Assembly (NCBI RefSeq): GCF_040256745.1
Contig: NZ_CP138335.1
Span: 1,860,001-1,924,000 of the forward strand
Reading direction: 5' to 3'
Source: Scrofimicrobium sp. R131
GTDB taxonomy: Bacteria; Actinomycetota; Actinomycetes; Actinomycetales; Actinomycetaceae
Length of the DNA: 64,000 nt
Shown here one piece after another: positions 37,737-45,738 of the stretch (the first letter of the stretch is position 1; the number at the start of each line of letters is the position of its first letter). The position numbers and the translations under genes are program-made. The notes under the pieces are model-generated. The model was given only the letters and a program-made list of their open reading frames with translations. It was not told the DNA's origin and ran no database searches.

Positions 37737-38615
37737 TTAGTTCATCGGGGTCATTGGGAGGCGCGGATCGACGGTCTGGTCCGGCCAGGTGTCGCGGATC
37801 CAGGCGTGATGCGGGTCGTCGGTCATCAGCCACTGGGAGTCTTCGGCCGGCCCGGCCATGACGTTGAGGTAGTACAGGTCGTAGCCGGGGGCGGCCGCCG
37901 CGGGGCCGTGGTAGCCAAACGGCATCACCACCACGTCGCCGTTGCGCACCTCGGTGCAGACGTCGACCTCTCCGGCCGAGGAGGTGTAGACCCGCTGGAA
38001 GGCGAAGCCGTCCGCCTCCCCTGGGCCCTGGCGCACCTGGTAGTAGTAGATCTCCTCTAGCTTGCGCTCCACGTCGTTGTGCTCATCGTGCTTGTGGGGC
38101 GGGTAGGAGGACCAGTTTCCCCCGGGGGTGAGGACCTCGCACACCAGCAGGTGGGAGGTGTCCACCTCGTTTCCGAGGGCGTAGTTGTTCACTTGACGCG
38201 AGGAGGGGCCGGCCCCGCGCAGGGCGGTCACCACCTCGGATCGGGGGCAGTAGCGGACCGGAAAGTCAGCGGTGGCAACCGCACCGGGCAGGGCAAAGCG
38301 CCCACCGTGCTCACTGGTGAGGGTGAAGTCGCAGCGCCGCGGCACGTACAGATAGTCGGTCAGGTCGGTCCAGATCGACTCCCGGCCGGCCAGGGAGAAG
38401 TCCCGCTCCCCCACCGTGACCGTGACCCCGCCCGCGAGCGGAAGCACCAGCAGTTCGGCCTCTCCCCCCGGCACCTGAACGGATTGGCCCGGAGCCAGGT
38501 TCACCACCCGGATCGAGGAGAACTCCCACCCCGCCCGCTCGGTGGTCACGTCACATTCGAAGACGTCGTGGGCGGTGGACCCATCCTTGATCAGATACTT
38601 CTCGTTGTCACTCAT
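37737..38615 (-). CDS. iolB: 5-deoxy-glucuronate isomerase (IolB)
   Basis: Converts 5-deoxyglucuronate to 2-deoxy-5-keto-gluconate. 292 residues, a double-cupin fold. The family's metal ligands are seen in YPPHKHDE and KLEEIYYYQ (about residues 173-200), and VVMPFGYHGPAAAAPGYDLYYLNVMAG is a strongly conserved IolB segment. Its start overlaps the stop of the aldolase gene by four bases, and iolD begins nine bases after it, indicating a tightly coupled operon. Confidence 0.95.
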   Translation of the reverse strand: MSDNEKYLIKDGSTAHDVFECDVTTERAGWEFSSIRVVNLAPGQSVQVPGGEAELLVLPLAGGVTVTVGERDFSLAGRESIWTDLTDYLYVPRRCDFTLTSEHGGRFALPGAVATADFPVRYCPRSEVVTALRGAGPSSRQVNNYALGNEVDTSHLLVCEVLTPGGNWSSYPPHKHDEHNDVERKLEEIYYYQVRQGPGEADGFAFQRVYTSSAGEVDVCTEVRNGDVVVMPFGYHGPAAAAPGYDLYYLNVMAGPAEDSQWLMTDDPHHAWIRDTWPDQTVDPRLPMTPMN

Positions 38616-39478
38616 AGCATCTCCACTAGTCGGTTGACGGCACCGTCAACATCACCGTCGGGCGGGAAGAGCAGGGACCTGCCGATCACCAGCCCGACCA
38701 CATTAGGCAATTGTAATGTCTCTTGCCACCGTTTGTAAGTACCTTCTACATCTTGGCTGACGGCACCCCCGAGAATCAAGCTCGGCAGCGTGGTTGCCTC
38801 CATCACCCGGTCCATCTCGTCGACCGCCGGCAGTTTCAGCCAGGTGTGAGCGGTGCTGGGCCCCAGCCCCTGAGCAATGGCAATCGATTTGATCACGGCG
38901 TCCGGGCTGAGGTCGTTGACAATCTGGCCATCCTGCCAGCGGGAGATGAACGGTTCCACCATCGCATTGAGTTGGAGCCGGCCCAGTTCGGTCACCGCCC
39001 GGGCACAGTGCTCGATAGTGCGAGCCGAACCGGCGTCCTCATAGTTCACCCGCAGGAGCATCTTGCCCCCATCCAGCCCCGCCTCGGCCACTCCCTGAGC
39101 GTCGTAGCCGGTGAACCGGTCGTCCATCTCAAAGCTGGCCCCGGCCAGCCCGCCCCGGTTCATCGACCCCCACACGTACTTACCTTCCAGGGATCCCAGT
39201 AGGGCCAGATCTTCAACCAGGTCCGCCGTCCCCAGGAACCCACCCACCCCGGGGTGGGCCATGATCTGCTGGCACCGGCGCAGGACTTCCTCCCGCGAGG
39301 CCATCGCCAGCGGATCACTGCCCGCCCCCAATGCTCCGCGAGCGGGGTGGTCGCAGGCTAGGACGAGGATTTTCTGCCCCGGGGCGAGGGCCGGGCCCCG
39401 CTGACGATCGCGGAGCGCACTTTCGACCGCGCCCGGCTCGTAGGCGCGACGGAATGAGAGTTTTTCAATCAGAGACAT
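38612..39478 (-). CDS. Cgl0159-family (beta/alpha)8 aldolase-like protein
   Basis: A 288-residue predicted TIM-barrel protein related to class I aldolases. Key segments are ILVLACDHPARGAL near the N-terminus, VWGSMNRGGLAG, DGGKMLLRVNYEDAGS, and THTWLKLP-like AHTWLKLPAVDEM with the lysine expected to form a Schiff base, followed by LILGGAV. Homologues accompany iolC in actinobacterial inositol clusters. Here it sits between iolC and iolB, overlapping iolB by 4 bp. No IolJ-type aldolase is present, so it is the best candidate to cleave 2-deoxy-5-keto-gluconate 6-phosphate. That role is an inference from position and fold. Confidence 0.85.
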   Translation of the reverse strand: MSLIEKLSFRRAYEPGAVESALRDRQRGPALAPGQKILVLACDHPARGALGAGSDPLAMASREEVLRRCQQIMAHPGVGGFLGTADLVEDLALLGSLEGKYVWGSMNRGGLAGASFEMDDRFTGYDAQGVAEAGLDGGKMLLRVNYEDAGSARTIEHCARAVTELGRLQLNAMVEPFISRWQDGQIVNDLSPDAVIKSIAIAQGLGPSTAHTWLKLPAVDEMDRVMEATTLPSLILGGAVSQDVEGTYKRWQETLQLPNVVGLVIGRSLLFPPDGDVDGAVNRLVEML

Positions 39479-39481
39479 CGG

Positions 39482-40498
39482 TTATCGCTTTTCCACAGTG
39501 GGGGCAGAGCCCGGATTTTGGTCAATCATGTCGAAGACTTCAGCTTCGGTCGGCATCGCGGTGGAGCATTCGAGGCGGGACGCCACGATCGCCCCGGCGG
39601 TCGAGGCGAACTGGGTGGCCCGAGCCACCTCCCACCCGGACAGCAGCGCGTGGCAGAAGGCACCGCCAAAAGCGTCTCCCGCCCCCAGGCCGTTGCAGAC
39701 CTCCACCGGGGTTACCGGAACCACGATCCGCTCTTCCCGGGTCTTGGCCAGGGTTCCGCGCGGGCCCTGCTTGACCACGGCAATGTCGAGCCCCAGGTCG
39801 AGCAGGGCGTCGGCCGCGCGGTCGGGATCGGTCTCTCCCACCGCCACCTGACATTCCTCCTTGTTGCCGATGGCGACGTTGACGTGCTGCAGCATGTTCT
39901 GCACGTGGGTGCGGGCCGCCTCGGGTGACTCCCAGAACACGGGACGGTAGTCCAGGTCGGCAATGCTCCACTTGGCGTCTTCAGCGCGCGGGCGACCCCG
40001 CTGCTGGAGGGCGGCAAAATGAGCGGAGCGCGAGGGTTCCACCGACAGGCCCGTCACCGACAGCCAGAACACCCGGGCCTGGCGGACGGTTTCCATCGGG
40101 ATGTCCTGCACCCCGAGCTCCAGGTCCGGAGCCGAAGGGGAACGGTAGAAGTAGAGGGGGAAGTCGTCGGGCGGGAAGATCTCACAGAAGGTGACCGGGG
40201 TATGGAACGACGGATTTGTTACGACATATTCGGGATCGACTCCGAGTCGAGCCATTTCCTGCTTGATGAAGCGGCCGAACGGGTCGTCACCCACGCCGGT
40301 GACCGTGGCGGCAGAGTTGCCGTACCGGGCCGCTGCCACCGCCACATTGGTGGGAGACCCGCCCAGAAACTTGCCAAAAGACGTCACCTTTTCCAGGCCA
40401 ACTCCGGTCTGAAGGGGATAGATATCGATACCGCATCGGCCGATTGTCAGGACATCCAGCGGAACACCGGACGGCTTGCTGGGCGCTATGTTCATCAT
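39482..40498 (-). CDS. iolC: 5-dehydro-2-deoxygluconokinase (IolC)
   Basis: Phosphorylates 2-deoxy-5-keto-gluconate with ATP. 338 residues of the PfkB/ribokinase family: GRCGIDIYPLQTG at the N-terminus, GGSPTNVAVAAARYG (PfkB signature 1 region, about residues 39-53), and NGLGAGDAFGGAFCHALLSG near the C-terminus with the catalytic aspartate. The ATG at 40498 follows GAGGTGAGACAGCTC; an adjacent ATG at 40495 is possible, and the longer frame is not supported. It is the first gene of the operon iolC-aldolase-iolB-iolD and is divergent from gntR. Confidence 0.94.
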   Translation of the reverse strand: MMNIAPSKPSGVPLDVLTIGRCGIDIYPLQTGVGLEKVTSFGKFLGGSPTNVAVAAARYGNSAATVTGVGDDPFGRFIKQEMARLGVDPEYVVTNPSFHTPVTFCEIFPPDDFPLYFYRSPSAPDLELGVQDIPMETVRQARVFWLSVTGLSVEPSRSAHFAALQQRGRPRAEDAKWSIADLDYRPVFWESPEAARTHVQNMLQHVNVAIGNKEECQVAVGETDPDRAADALLDLGLDIAVVKQGPRGTLAKTREERIVVPVTPVEVCNGLGAGDAFGGAFCHALLSGWEVARATQFASTAGAIVASRLECSTAMPTEAEVFDMIDQNPGSAPTVEKR

Positions 40499-40567
40499 GA
40501 GCTGTCTCACCTCTTTGTTTGATCTGACACGTCTATCATCGCTCATCGCGACCCCATAGTCAAGCTT

Positions 40568-40577
40568 TGTTCTAACA
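40568..40577. promoter_or_regulatory. Candidate GntR operator between iolC and gntR
   Basis: TGTTCTAACA, with TGTT/AACA arms, lies 70 bp upstream of iolC and 85 bp upstream of gntR. It is the reference site; near matches occur before iolE, mmsA and the dehydrogenase-iolT unit. Confidence 0.55.
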
Positions 40578-40662
40578 TAGTCTTTCGCTCAGTGGGAATT
40601 GTCGCGCAAAACGGCTATACTGCTAGTCATCTATGTCACCTGTCTCAAAGGGGAAGACCGTC

Positions 40663-41439
40663 ATGAGCCCGACAAAGACCTCTCGGAAGGGAACCGTTTC
40701 CGAACCCTACGTGCTCGATATTGAGTTGGACCGCAGCTCTTCCACCCCGCTGCACGCCCAGATCTCCGAGCCGCTTGAGCGCCTGATTCTGGCGGGCACC
40801 ATCCCGATGAACACGTTGATTGAAGACGAAGTCTCGATGGCCAAGCGCCTGAATGTCTCGCGCCCAACCACCCGTCGGGCACTCCAGGATCTGGTCAACC
40901 GGGGCTTGCTCACCCGCCGGCGCGGGATCGGTACCCGGGTCACCCCGTCCCAGGTCCACCGGCCGGTGGGCCTCACCTCGCTCAACTCCGACCTGCAAAA
41001 AGCGGGGTTTGAAACCAGTACTGACATTTTGAGCTACGAGGTGCGCCTGGCCGGGGCGAAAGAAGCCGAGCTGCTCCAGTGCGAAGAGGGCATCGAGATT
41101 GTTCGGGTGGAACGGGTCCGCTTCTCCAACGGGGAACCGCTGGCGCTGCTGGTCAACCTGCTGCCGGGTGACATCTCCCCGACCCTGACCGAGCTGTCCG
41201 AGGGTGGCCTCTACGACTGCATGCGCGCGCGGGGCGTGGTGCTGTCCACCGCTCAGCACCGGGTGGGGGCCCGCAATGCCTCCGATCGGGAGGCGCAGAT
41301 TCTGTCGATGCATAAGGGCGAAGCAGTCCTCACGATGAAGCAGACCGTCTTTGACAAGAACGGGCGCGCGGTGGAGTACGGCTCCCATATTTACAACCCT
41401 ACGCTGTATCAACTGTCATTCACCTCCGCCGCCGAATAG
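40663..41439 (+). CDS. GntR-family regulator with UTRA domain, probable inositol-operon regulator
   Basis: A 258-residue regulator: N-terminal winged helix (LHAQISEPLERLILAG, VSMAKRLNVSRPTTRRALQDLVNRGLL; about residues 30-95) and a C-terminal UTRA effector domain (from GFETSTDILSYEVR to the conserved closing AVEYGSHIYNPTLYQLSF). The ATG at 40663 follows AAAGGGGAAGACCGTC; an earlier in-frame ATG at 40633 is less likely. It is divergent from iolC, and a dyad of the type bound by UTRA-class GntR proteins lies between them. Confidence 0.92.
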   Translation: MSPTKTSRKGTVSEPYVLDIELDRSSSTPLHAQISEPLERLILAGTIPMNTLIEDEVSMAKRLNVSRPTTRRALQDLVNRGLLTRRRGIGTRVTPSQVHRPVGLTSLNSDLQKAGFETSTDILSYEVRLAGAKEAELLQCEEGIEIVRVERVRFSNGEPLALLVNLLPGDISPTLTELSEGGLYDCMRARGVVLSTAQHRVGARNASDREAQILSMHKGEAVLTMKQTVFDKNGRAVEYGSHIYNPTLYQLSFTSAAE

Positions 41440-41458
41440 GCTTTGTCTGCACAAAGGG

Positions 41459-41487
41459 TTGACAACGACGTCATATTGTTCTTAGCT
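41459..41487 (+). promoter_or_regulatory. Promoter candidate of the transaldolase-iolG2 unit
   Basis: TTGACA (41459-41464) is followed at 17 bp by TTAGCT (41482-41487). The spacer contains ATTGTTCT, a partial match to the inferred operator. Confidence 0.45.
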
Positions 41488-41577
41488 AGTAGTGATAAGG
41501 GTGCGTACATGTCGACCGTCGCCGGCCGGCCTGGTTGCGTCCTTCAACCTAGTGAAGACCCCTCCCTGGAGAAACCA

Positions 41578-42654
41578 ATGACGATTGAACCAACCCCCGG
41601 TCCACTGCTCGAAGCAACCAGGCAGTTCCCCACCGTTTTGTGGAACGACTCCTCCGACCTGGATGAGCTGCGCCAGTCCATTTCGTTTGGCGGAGTGGGC
41701 GCCACCTGCAACCCGGTGATTGCCTACACGACCATCTCGGGCCACCCGGAAATCTGGAACGACCGCATTCGCCAGCTGGCGGCCGAGCACCCCACCTGGG
41801 GCGAATCGGAAATCGGTTGGCAGGCCGTGAAGAACATGTCGAAAGAGGCCGCTGCCCTGCTCGAACCCGCATTTGAGCGGTACGAGGGGCGCAACGGTCG
41901 CCTCAGCGTGCAGACCGACCCACGCTTCCACCGGAATCCCGCCGCTTTGGCCGACCAGGCGGAGGAGTTTCACCACCTGGCTAAGAACATCATCGTCAAG
42001 ATTCCGGCCACCAAGACCGGGCTGGTCGCAATCGAGGAGGCCACCTTCCGGGGCGTGTCGATCAACGTCACCGTGTCCTTCACAGTGGCGCAGGCGGTTC
42101 GCGCGGCCGAGGCGATTGAACGGGGACTGGATCGGCGCCAGCAGGCCGGCCACGACATTTCCCAGATGGCACCGGTGGTCACCATCATGGTGGGCCGCCT
42201 CGACGACTGGATGAAGAAGGTAGTCGCCCGCGACCAAATCTTCCTTGACTCCTCCGCCCTCGAGTGGGCCGGGGTGGCGGCCATGAAGAAGGCCTACGCC
42301 ATCTTCCAGGAGCGCGGTTTCCGCTCGCGCGTGTTGGCGGCCGCATTCCGCAACGTTCTGCAGTGGTCCGAGTTCCAGGGCGGCGACGTCGTGGTCTCGC
42401 CCCCGTTCAAGTGGCAGCAGATCATCAACAACTCCGACTACGTCCCGGTGGAGCGAATGAGCGTCCCGGTCGACCCGTACTACGTGGACCAGCTGCGGCG
42501 GATCCCCGACTTCAACCGCGCCTACGAAGTCGACGGCCTGACGGTCGAAGAGTTCGAGGAGTTCGGCCCCACCAAGCTGACCCTGCGCCAGTTCCTCGAC
42601 GCCGACGCTAAGCTCGACGCCCTGGTCCGCGACGTCATCGTCCCCGCCCCGTAA
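41578..42654 (+). CDS. Transaldolase-family protein within the inositol cluster
   Basis: A 358-residue TIM-barrel protein. The transaldolase features are LWNDSSDLDELRQSI near the start, GATCNPVIAYTTI, the Schiff-base lysine in IIVKIPATKTGLVAIEEA, and INVTVSFTVAQAVRAAEAIERG. It differs from classical TalB in its long C-terminal part (VVVSPPFKWQQIINNSDYVPVERM). The ATG at 41578 follows GGAG; the upstream extension of that frame overlaps the promoter. It is 16 bp ahead of iolG2 and likely co-transcribed. It may cleave an inositol-derived phosphorylated keto-sugar rather than act in the pentose phosphate pathway; unproven. Confidence 0.85.
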   Translation: MTIEPTPGPLLEATRQFPTVLWNDSSDLDELRQSISFGGVGATCNPVIAYTTISGHPEIWNDRIRQLAAEHPTWGESEIGWQAVKNMSKEAAALLEPAFERYEGRNGRLSVQTDPRFHRNPAALADQAEEFHHLAKNIIVKIPATKTGLVAIEEATFRGVSINVTVSFTVAQAVRAAEAIERGLDRRQQAGHDISQMAPVVTIMVGRLDDWMKKVVARDQIFLDSSALEWAGVAAMKKAYAIFQERGFRSRVLAAAFRNVLQWSEFQGGDVVVSPPFKWQQIINNSDYVPVERMSVPVDPYYVDQLRRIPDFNRAYEVDGLTVEEFEEFGPTKLTLRQFLDADAKLDALVRDVIVPAP

Positions 42655-42670
42655 CCCAGAAAGGCCCGTC

Positions 42671-43651
42671 ATGAAAATTGGAATCATCGGTGCCGGCCGG
42701 ATTGGCCAGGTTCACGCCCGGGCCGTCGCGGCCAGCCCCACCGCCGAACTGTCCCTGATTGCCGACCCGGTGCCCGGAGCTGCCGAGGCGCTAGCCGCCC
42801 GCTACGGTGGGAGCGCCACCACCGATGCGGACGAGGTGATCAACAGCGACGTGGACGCCGTCATCATCTGCTCCCCCACCCCGCTGCACGCCCAGCAGGT
42901 GCTGGCCTCCACCCGCACCGGAAAAGCGGTGCTGTGCGAGAAGCCGCTGGCCGCCTCTGTCGAAGAGGCCGAGCAGTTGGCCCGTGACCTGGAAGGGCTG
43001 AACCCCCGGGTGATGGTCGGGTTCAACCGGCGTTTCGATCCCTCCTTTGCCGCCGCCAAAGCGGCTGCGGACCGAGGCGAGCTGGGTCAGGTCGAGCAGG
43101 TATCCATCATCTCGCGGGACCCGGCCGCGCCGCCAAAGTCCTACATTGCTGTCTCCGGCGGCATCTTCAAGGACATGAGCATCCACGACCTGGATATGGC
43201 CCGGTTCCTGATTGGCGACATTGCGCAGGTGAGCGCCGTGGGCTTGAACATGGATCCGGAGCTGGCCGATACGGGCGACTTCGACGGAGCCATCATCACC
43301 CTGATCTCTGCCGACGGCAAGGTCGCAACCGTCACCAACTCACGTCACTGCGCCACCGGCTACGACCAGCGGCTGGAGATCTTTGGCAACGCCGGGTCCG
43401 CGGTGGTGGACAACCTGCGGCCCACTGCCATGGCGCTGAACACGGCTGACGTTTCGGCCGCGCGGGAACCGTACCTGGATTTCTTCCTGGACCGGTACGC
43501 CGAGGCTTACTCGCTGGAACTGGATGCGTTCCTGGCCGGGGTCGCGGCCGGCACCGCCCTGTCGCCCTCGGTCAGAGACGGCGTCGAATCGCTGCGCCTC
43601 GCGGTCGCCTGCGACCAGTCGGCCCGCAGTGGCCAGGTGGTACAGCTCTAG
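42671..43651 (+). CDS. iolG: Inositol 2-dehydrogenase (IolG), copy 2
   Basis: A 326-residue Gfo/Idh/MocA dehydrogenase, highly similar to the copy at 20877 along its length (both have GIIGAGRI, GFNRRFDPSFAAAKAAA, GGIFKDMSIHDLDMA and TNSRHCATGYDQRLEIFG-like segments). The catalytic-region lysine is in CEKPLAASV. RBS AAAGG lies before the ATG. It is linked to the transaldolase-family gene, whereas copy 1 stands alone, so the two are probably regulated separately and may prefer different inositol isomers. Confidence 0.92.
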   Translation: MKIGIIGAGRIGQVHARAVAASPTAELSLIADPVPGAAEALAARYGGSATTDADEVINSDVDAVIICSPTPLHAQQVLASTRTGKAVLCEKPLAASVEEAEQLARDLEGLNPRVMVGFNRRFDPSFAAAKAAADRGELGQVEQVSIISRDPAAPPKSYIAVSGGIFKDMSIHDLDMARFLIGDIAQVSAVGLNMDPELADTGDFDGAIITLISADGKVATVTNSRHCATGYDQRLEIFGNAGSAVVDNLRPTAMALNTADVSAAREPYLDFFLDRYAEAYSLELDAFLAGVAAGTALSPSVRDGVESLRLAVACDQSARSGQVVQL

Positions 43652-43665
43652 CCAGCAACCAGTTC

Positions 43666-43693
43666 GGGCCGGGACCATTCGTGGTTCCGGCCC
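43666..43693 (+). terminator. Terminator with TTCG loop after iolG copy 2
   Basis: GGGCCGGGACCA (43666-43677), loop TTCG, then TGGTTCCGGCCC (43682-43693): a 12-bp stem with one G-U pair capped by a stable tetraloop, 14 bp after the stop codon. The tail has only short T runs. Confidence 0.8.
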
Positions 43694-43795
43694 ACTGCTA
43701 TCTTTGGCCGACCTCGCTTGGGCGCTCGCCGGGTCGGCTGGACCGCTCAGCTTGAGCGCGGCTCAGTAGTGGACCCCGCTTCCACAGGCGTTGCC

Positions 43796-44434
43796 TTATG
43801 GGTGGTGGATGATGGGAATTGATCGGCGAAACCAGGCGTACAGCAGTGCGAACGTGATGAGGACGATGATCCAGGGCCACTGAATGGTGGAGTAGGTTTC
43901 GACACCTACCGTGAACAGGGTCCGAAGTCCCCAGTGAGCCTGGTCAGGGAGTTCTGCTGCGAAGACAATGGAACCATAGTAGGTGGCAATGAAGAGGATC
44001 AGTCCCCAGAGCCTACCGAGAACTCCTACCAGCAACGAGGCAAGTGCGCAGACGATGAGGACGTTGGTCGACAAGAGTTTGGGGTCTTGAGTAGTCACCG
44101 GAAATCGGATTGCCGCCAGGAGTGACATTGCGAATGGAACGACGATTGTGGTTAGGGTTGAGATGATCGCTTGAACCGAGTTCCGCCTTGTGCCCAGTTG
44201 CTCCCAGGTCCGAAACCGGGGGGCGAAATAGATGCTGAGCATGATTCCAACGACTACGGGCAGATACTCCAGCGGGTGGAGTTCGATCGGTATCGCTGTC
44301 ATCGTTGCCGAGACGTAGAACTTTGGCAGGTCCCACCAAAGCAGAACAATAGTGCCAACAGCAAACAGGATGATGGGAACTCGGGGGTCTCTCACCGCTA
44401 GTTGAGGGCGGTCGGCGATAGGTTCTTTACTCAT
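43796..44434 (-). CDS. Multi-pass membrane protein of an ABC exporter operon
   Basis: A 212-residue protein with about six hydrophobic segments (for example VPIILFAVGTIVLLWW, LPVVVGIMLSIYFA, LIVCALASLLVGVLGRLW, WIIVLITFALLYAWF). No enzymatic motif is visible. Its start overlaps the upstream gene's stop by four bases, so it is the third gene of an operon with a larger membrane protein and an ATPase; it may be a second permease half. Base composition is less GC-rich than the inositol genes. Family not recognised. Confidence 0.75.
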   Translation of the reverse strand: MSKEPIADRPQLAVRDPRVPIILFAVGTIVLLWWDLPKFYVSATMTAIPIELHPLEYLPVVVGIMLSIYFAPRFRTWEQLGTRRNSVQAIISTLTTIVVPFAMSLLAAIRFPVTTQDPKLLSTNVLIVCALASLLVGVLGRLWGLILFIATYYGSIVFAAELPDQAHWGLRTLFTVGVETYSTIQWPWIIVLITFALLYAWFRRSIPIIHHP

Positions 44435-45738
44435 GGGAGGGGCACGCCCGCAAGTTGACAGGAAGCAATCTCGTCCCTGTACGTCTCAAACCATTGGTTG
44501 CGCACGGTGGGAGTGGCTGCATTTAGGGCTTGCCCTACCTCAGTGGATTCAATCCACTTCTCATCACCCGCAAGCCAAGTCGCCAAACCAAGGGCTCGCT
44601 CCTCGGACTCCCCAAACTCAAGTCCGCCATCCTGTTCGCACGCACTTAGCCCGGATAGCATCCCAGCGATGCCGTTGGTTGAGGGAGGGCTGAGGTGATT
44701 GACTGCTTCAACTGCGGTAGTTCTGGGAGATTCGGGGCGGCCTTCCCATGCCCAAACGGTTGTTGAGACCACTCGGTGCGGCCCCTCAGCAAGGACTCCA
44801 GCGCTTTGAATTATGGGTTGGGAAAGGCTAATAAGCTCCGGCAAAGATCCTTGTTCTTCATATGCGACGCAGTATTCCCACTCTGCCTCCGTAGCACACA
44901 CGGTTTCTCCTGGCTTAGGATCGGCATAGAAAGGTCGGGCGTCAGTAATAACCCACGTGCAAGCTGCGAGGCAGAGGACGCCCAGGATGGCCACGAGAGT
45001 AGGGAAGGTGGCAAGGCGGGCTTGGATGCTGACAGCCCAGAAGATGATGGCCGCCAGGACACACACGATCAGGACCCAGAGGATCACGACGGAAATTGAG
45101 CGCATTCCGGCGTAGGGTTCGTGCCGAAATGCGGGGGTGGCAGGGAAAAGAAACTCGTAGCCCACGCTGTACTGCTGCGTGATGGGCAAGTATCCAAAGA
45201 GTACGGGCAGAACAAACATCCACACCAGGGTTGCTAGCGCTGCAAGTAGACTCATCCACCACCGGAACGAGAGAAACCCCAAGAGGATTGCGAGCTCAAC
45301 CAAAGCGATGAGTTGCAACGAACTGAAGACAAACTCAAACCAGTTCACGCTTCCATCAAGAGCATGCGGGGCGTACATAGCGATGATGACTCCTCCGCCA
45401 ACAAAATACCCAACCAAGGCGGCACCGAGAATCCAAGCCAGGATGAGGGCAGGAAGCTCTCGGGTGCGCCTAATCGCGATCAGGGAACTTGCTGGGGAGC
45501 GTTTGGCACTGAGTGCGCCGGTGGTGTAGCAGGCGATGGCGGCAATTATCGGGGCGTAGACCAGCATTGCCTCTCGGGGAATCCCAGACAGGTGGGACAG
45601 GCTCACAAACCTCCACCCCTGCACTTGGAGTCCAATGACAATGATGGCTACTGCGACCACCACCACCACGCCAATGACAGCTATCAGCGGCACCGGCCAG
45701 GAAGGCACACGCCTGCGAGCATCGGGCTGCCGTGTCAC
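44431..45738 (-). CDS. Large membrane protein, probable ABC-2-like permease with a C-terminal soluble domain
   Basis: A 435-residue protein: six to seven hydrophobic segments in the first 270 residues (VPLIAVIGVVVVVAVAIIVI, MLVYAPIIAAIACYTTGAL, LILAWILGAALVGYFVGGG, LIALVELAILLGFLSF and others), then a soluble part of about 170 residues with conserved-looking cysteines (ETVCATEAEWEYCVAYEEQ, LSACEQDGG, EIASCQLAG). It overlaps the ATPase gene by four bases and the following membrane gene by four. It is the likely membrane partner of the ATPase; substrate unknown. Confidence 0.75.
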   Translation of the reverse strand: MTRQPDARRRVPSWPVPLIAVIGVVVVVAVAIIVIGLQVQGWRFVSLSHLSGIPREAMLVYAPIIAAIACYTTGALSAKRSPASSLIAIRRTRELPALILAWILGAALVGYFVGGGVIIAMYAPHALDGSVNWFEFVFSSLQLIALVELAILLGFLSFRWWMSLLAALATLVWMFVLPVLFGYLPITQQYSVGYEFLFPATPAFRHEPYAGMRSISVVILWVLIVCVLAAIIFWAVSIQARLATFPTLVAILGVLCLAACTWVITDARPFYADPKPGETVCATEAEWEYCVAYEEQGSLPELISLSQPIIQSAGVLAEGPHRVVSTTVWAWEGRPESPRTTAVEAVNHLSPPSTNGIAGMLSGLSACEQDGGLEFGESEERALGLATWLAGDEKWIESTEVGQALNAATPTVRNQWFETYRDEIASCQLAGVPLP

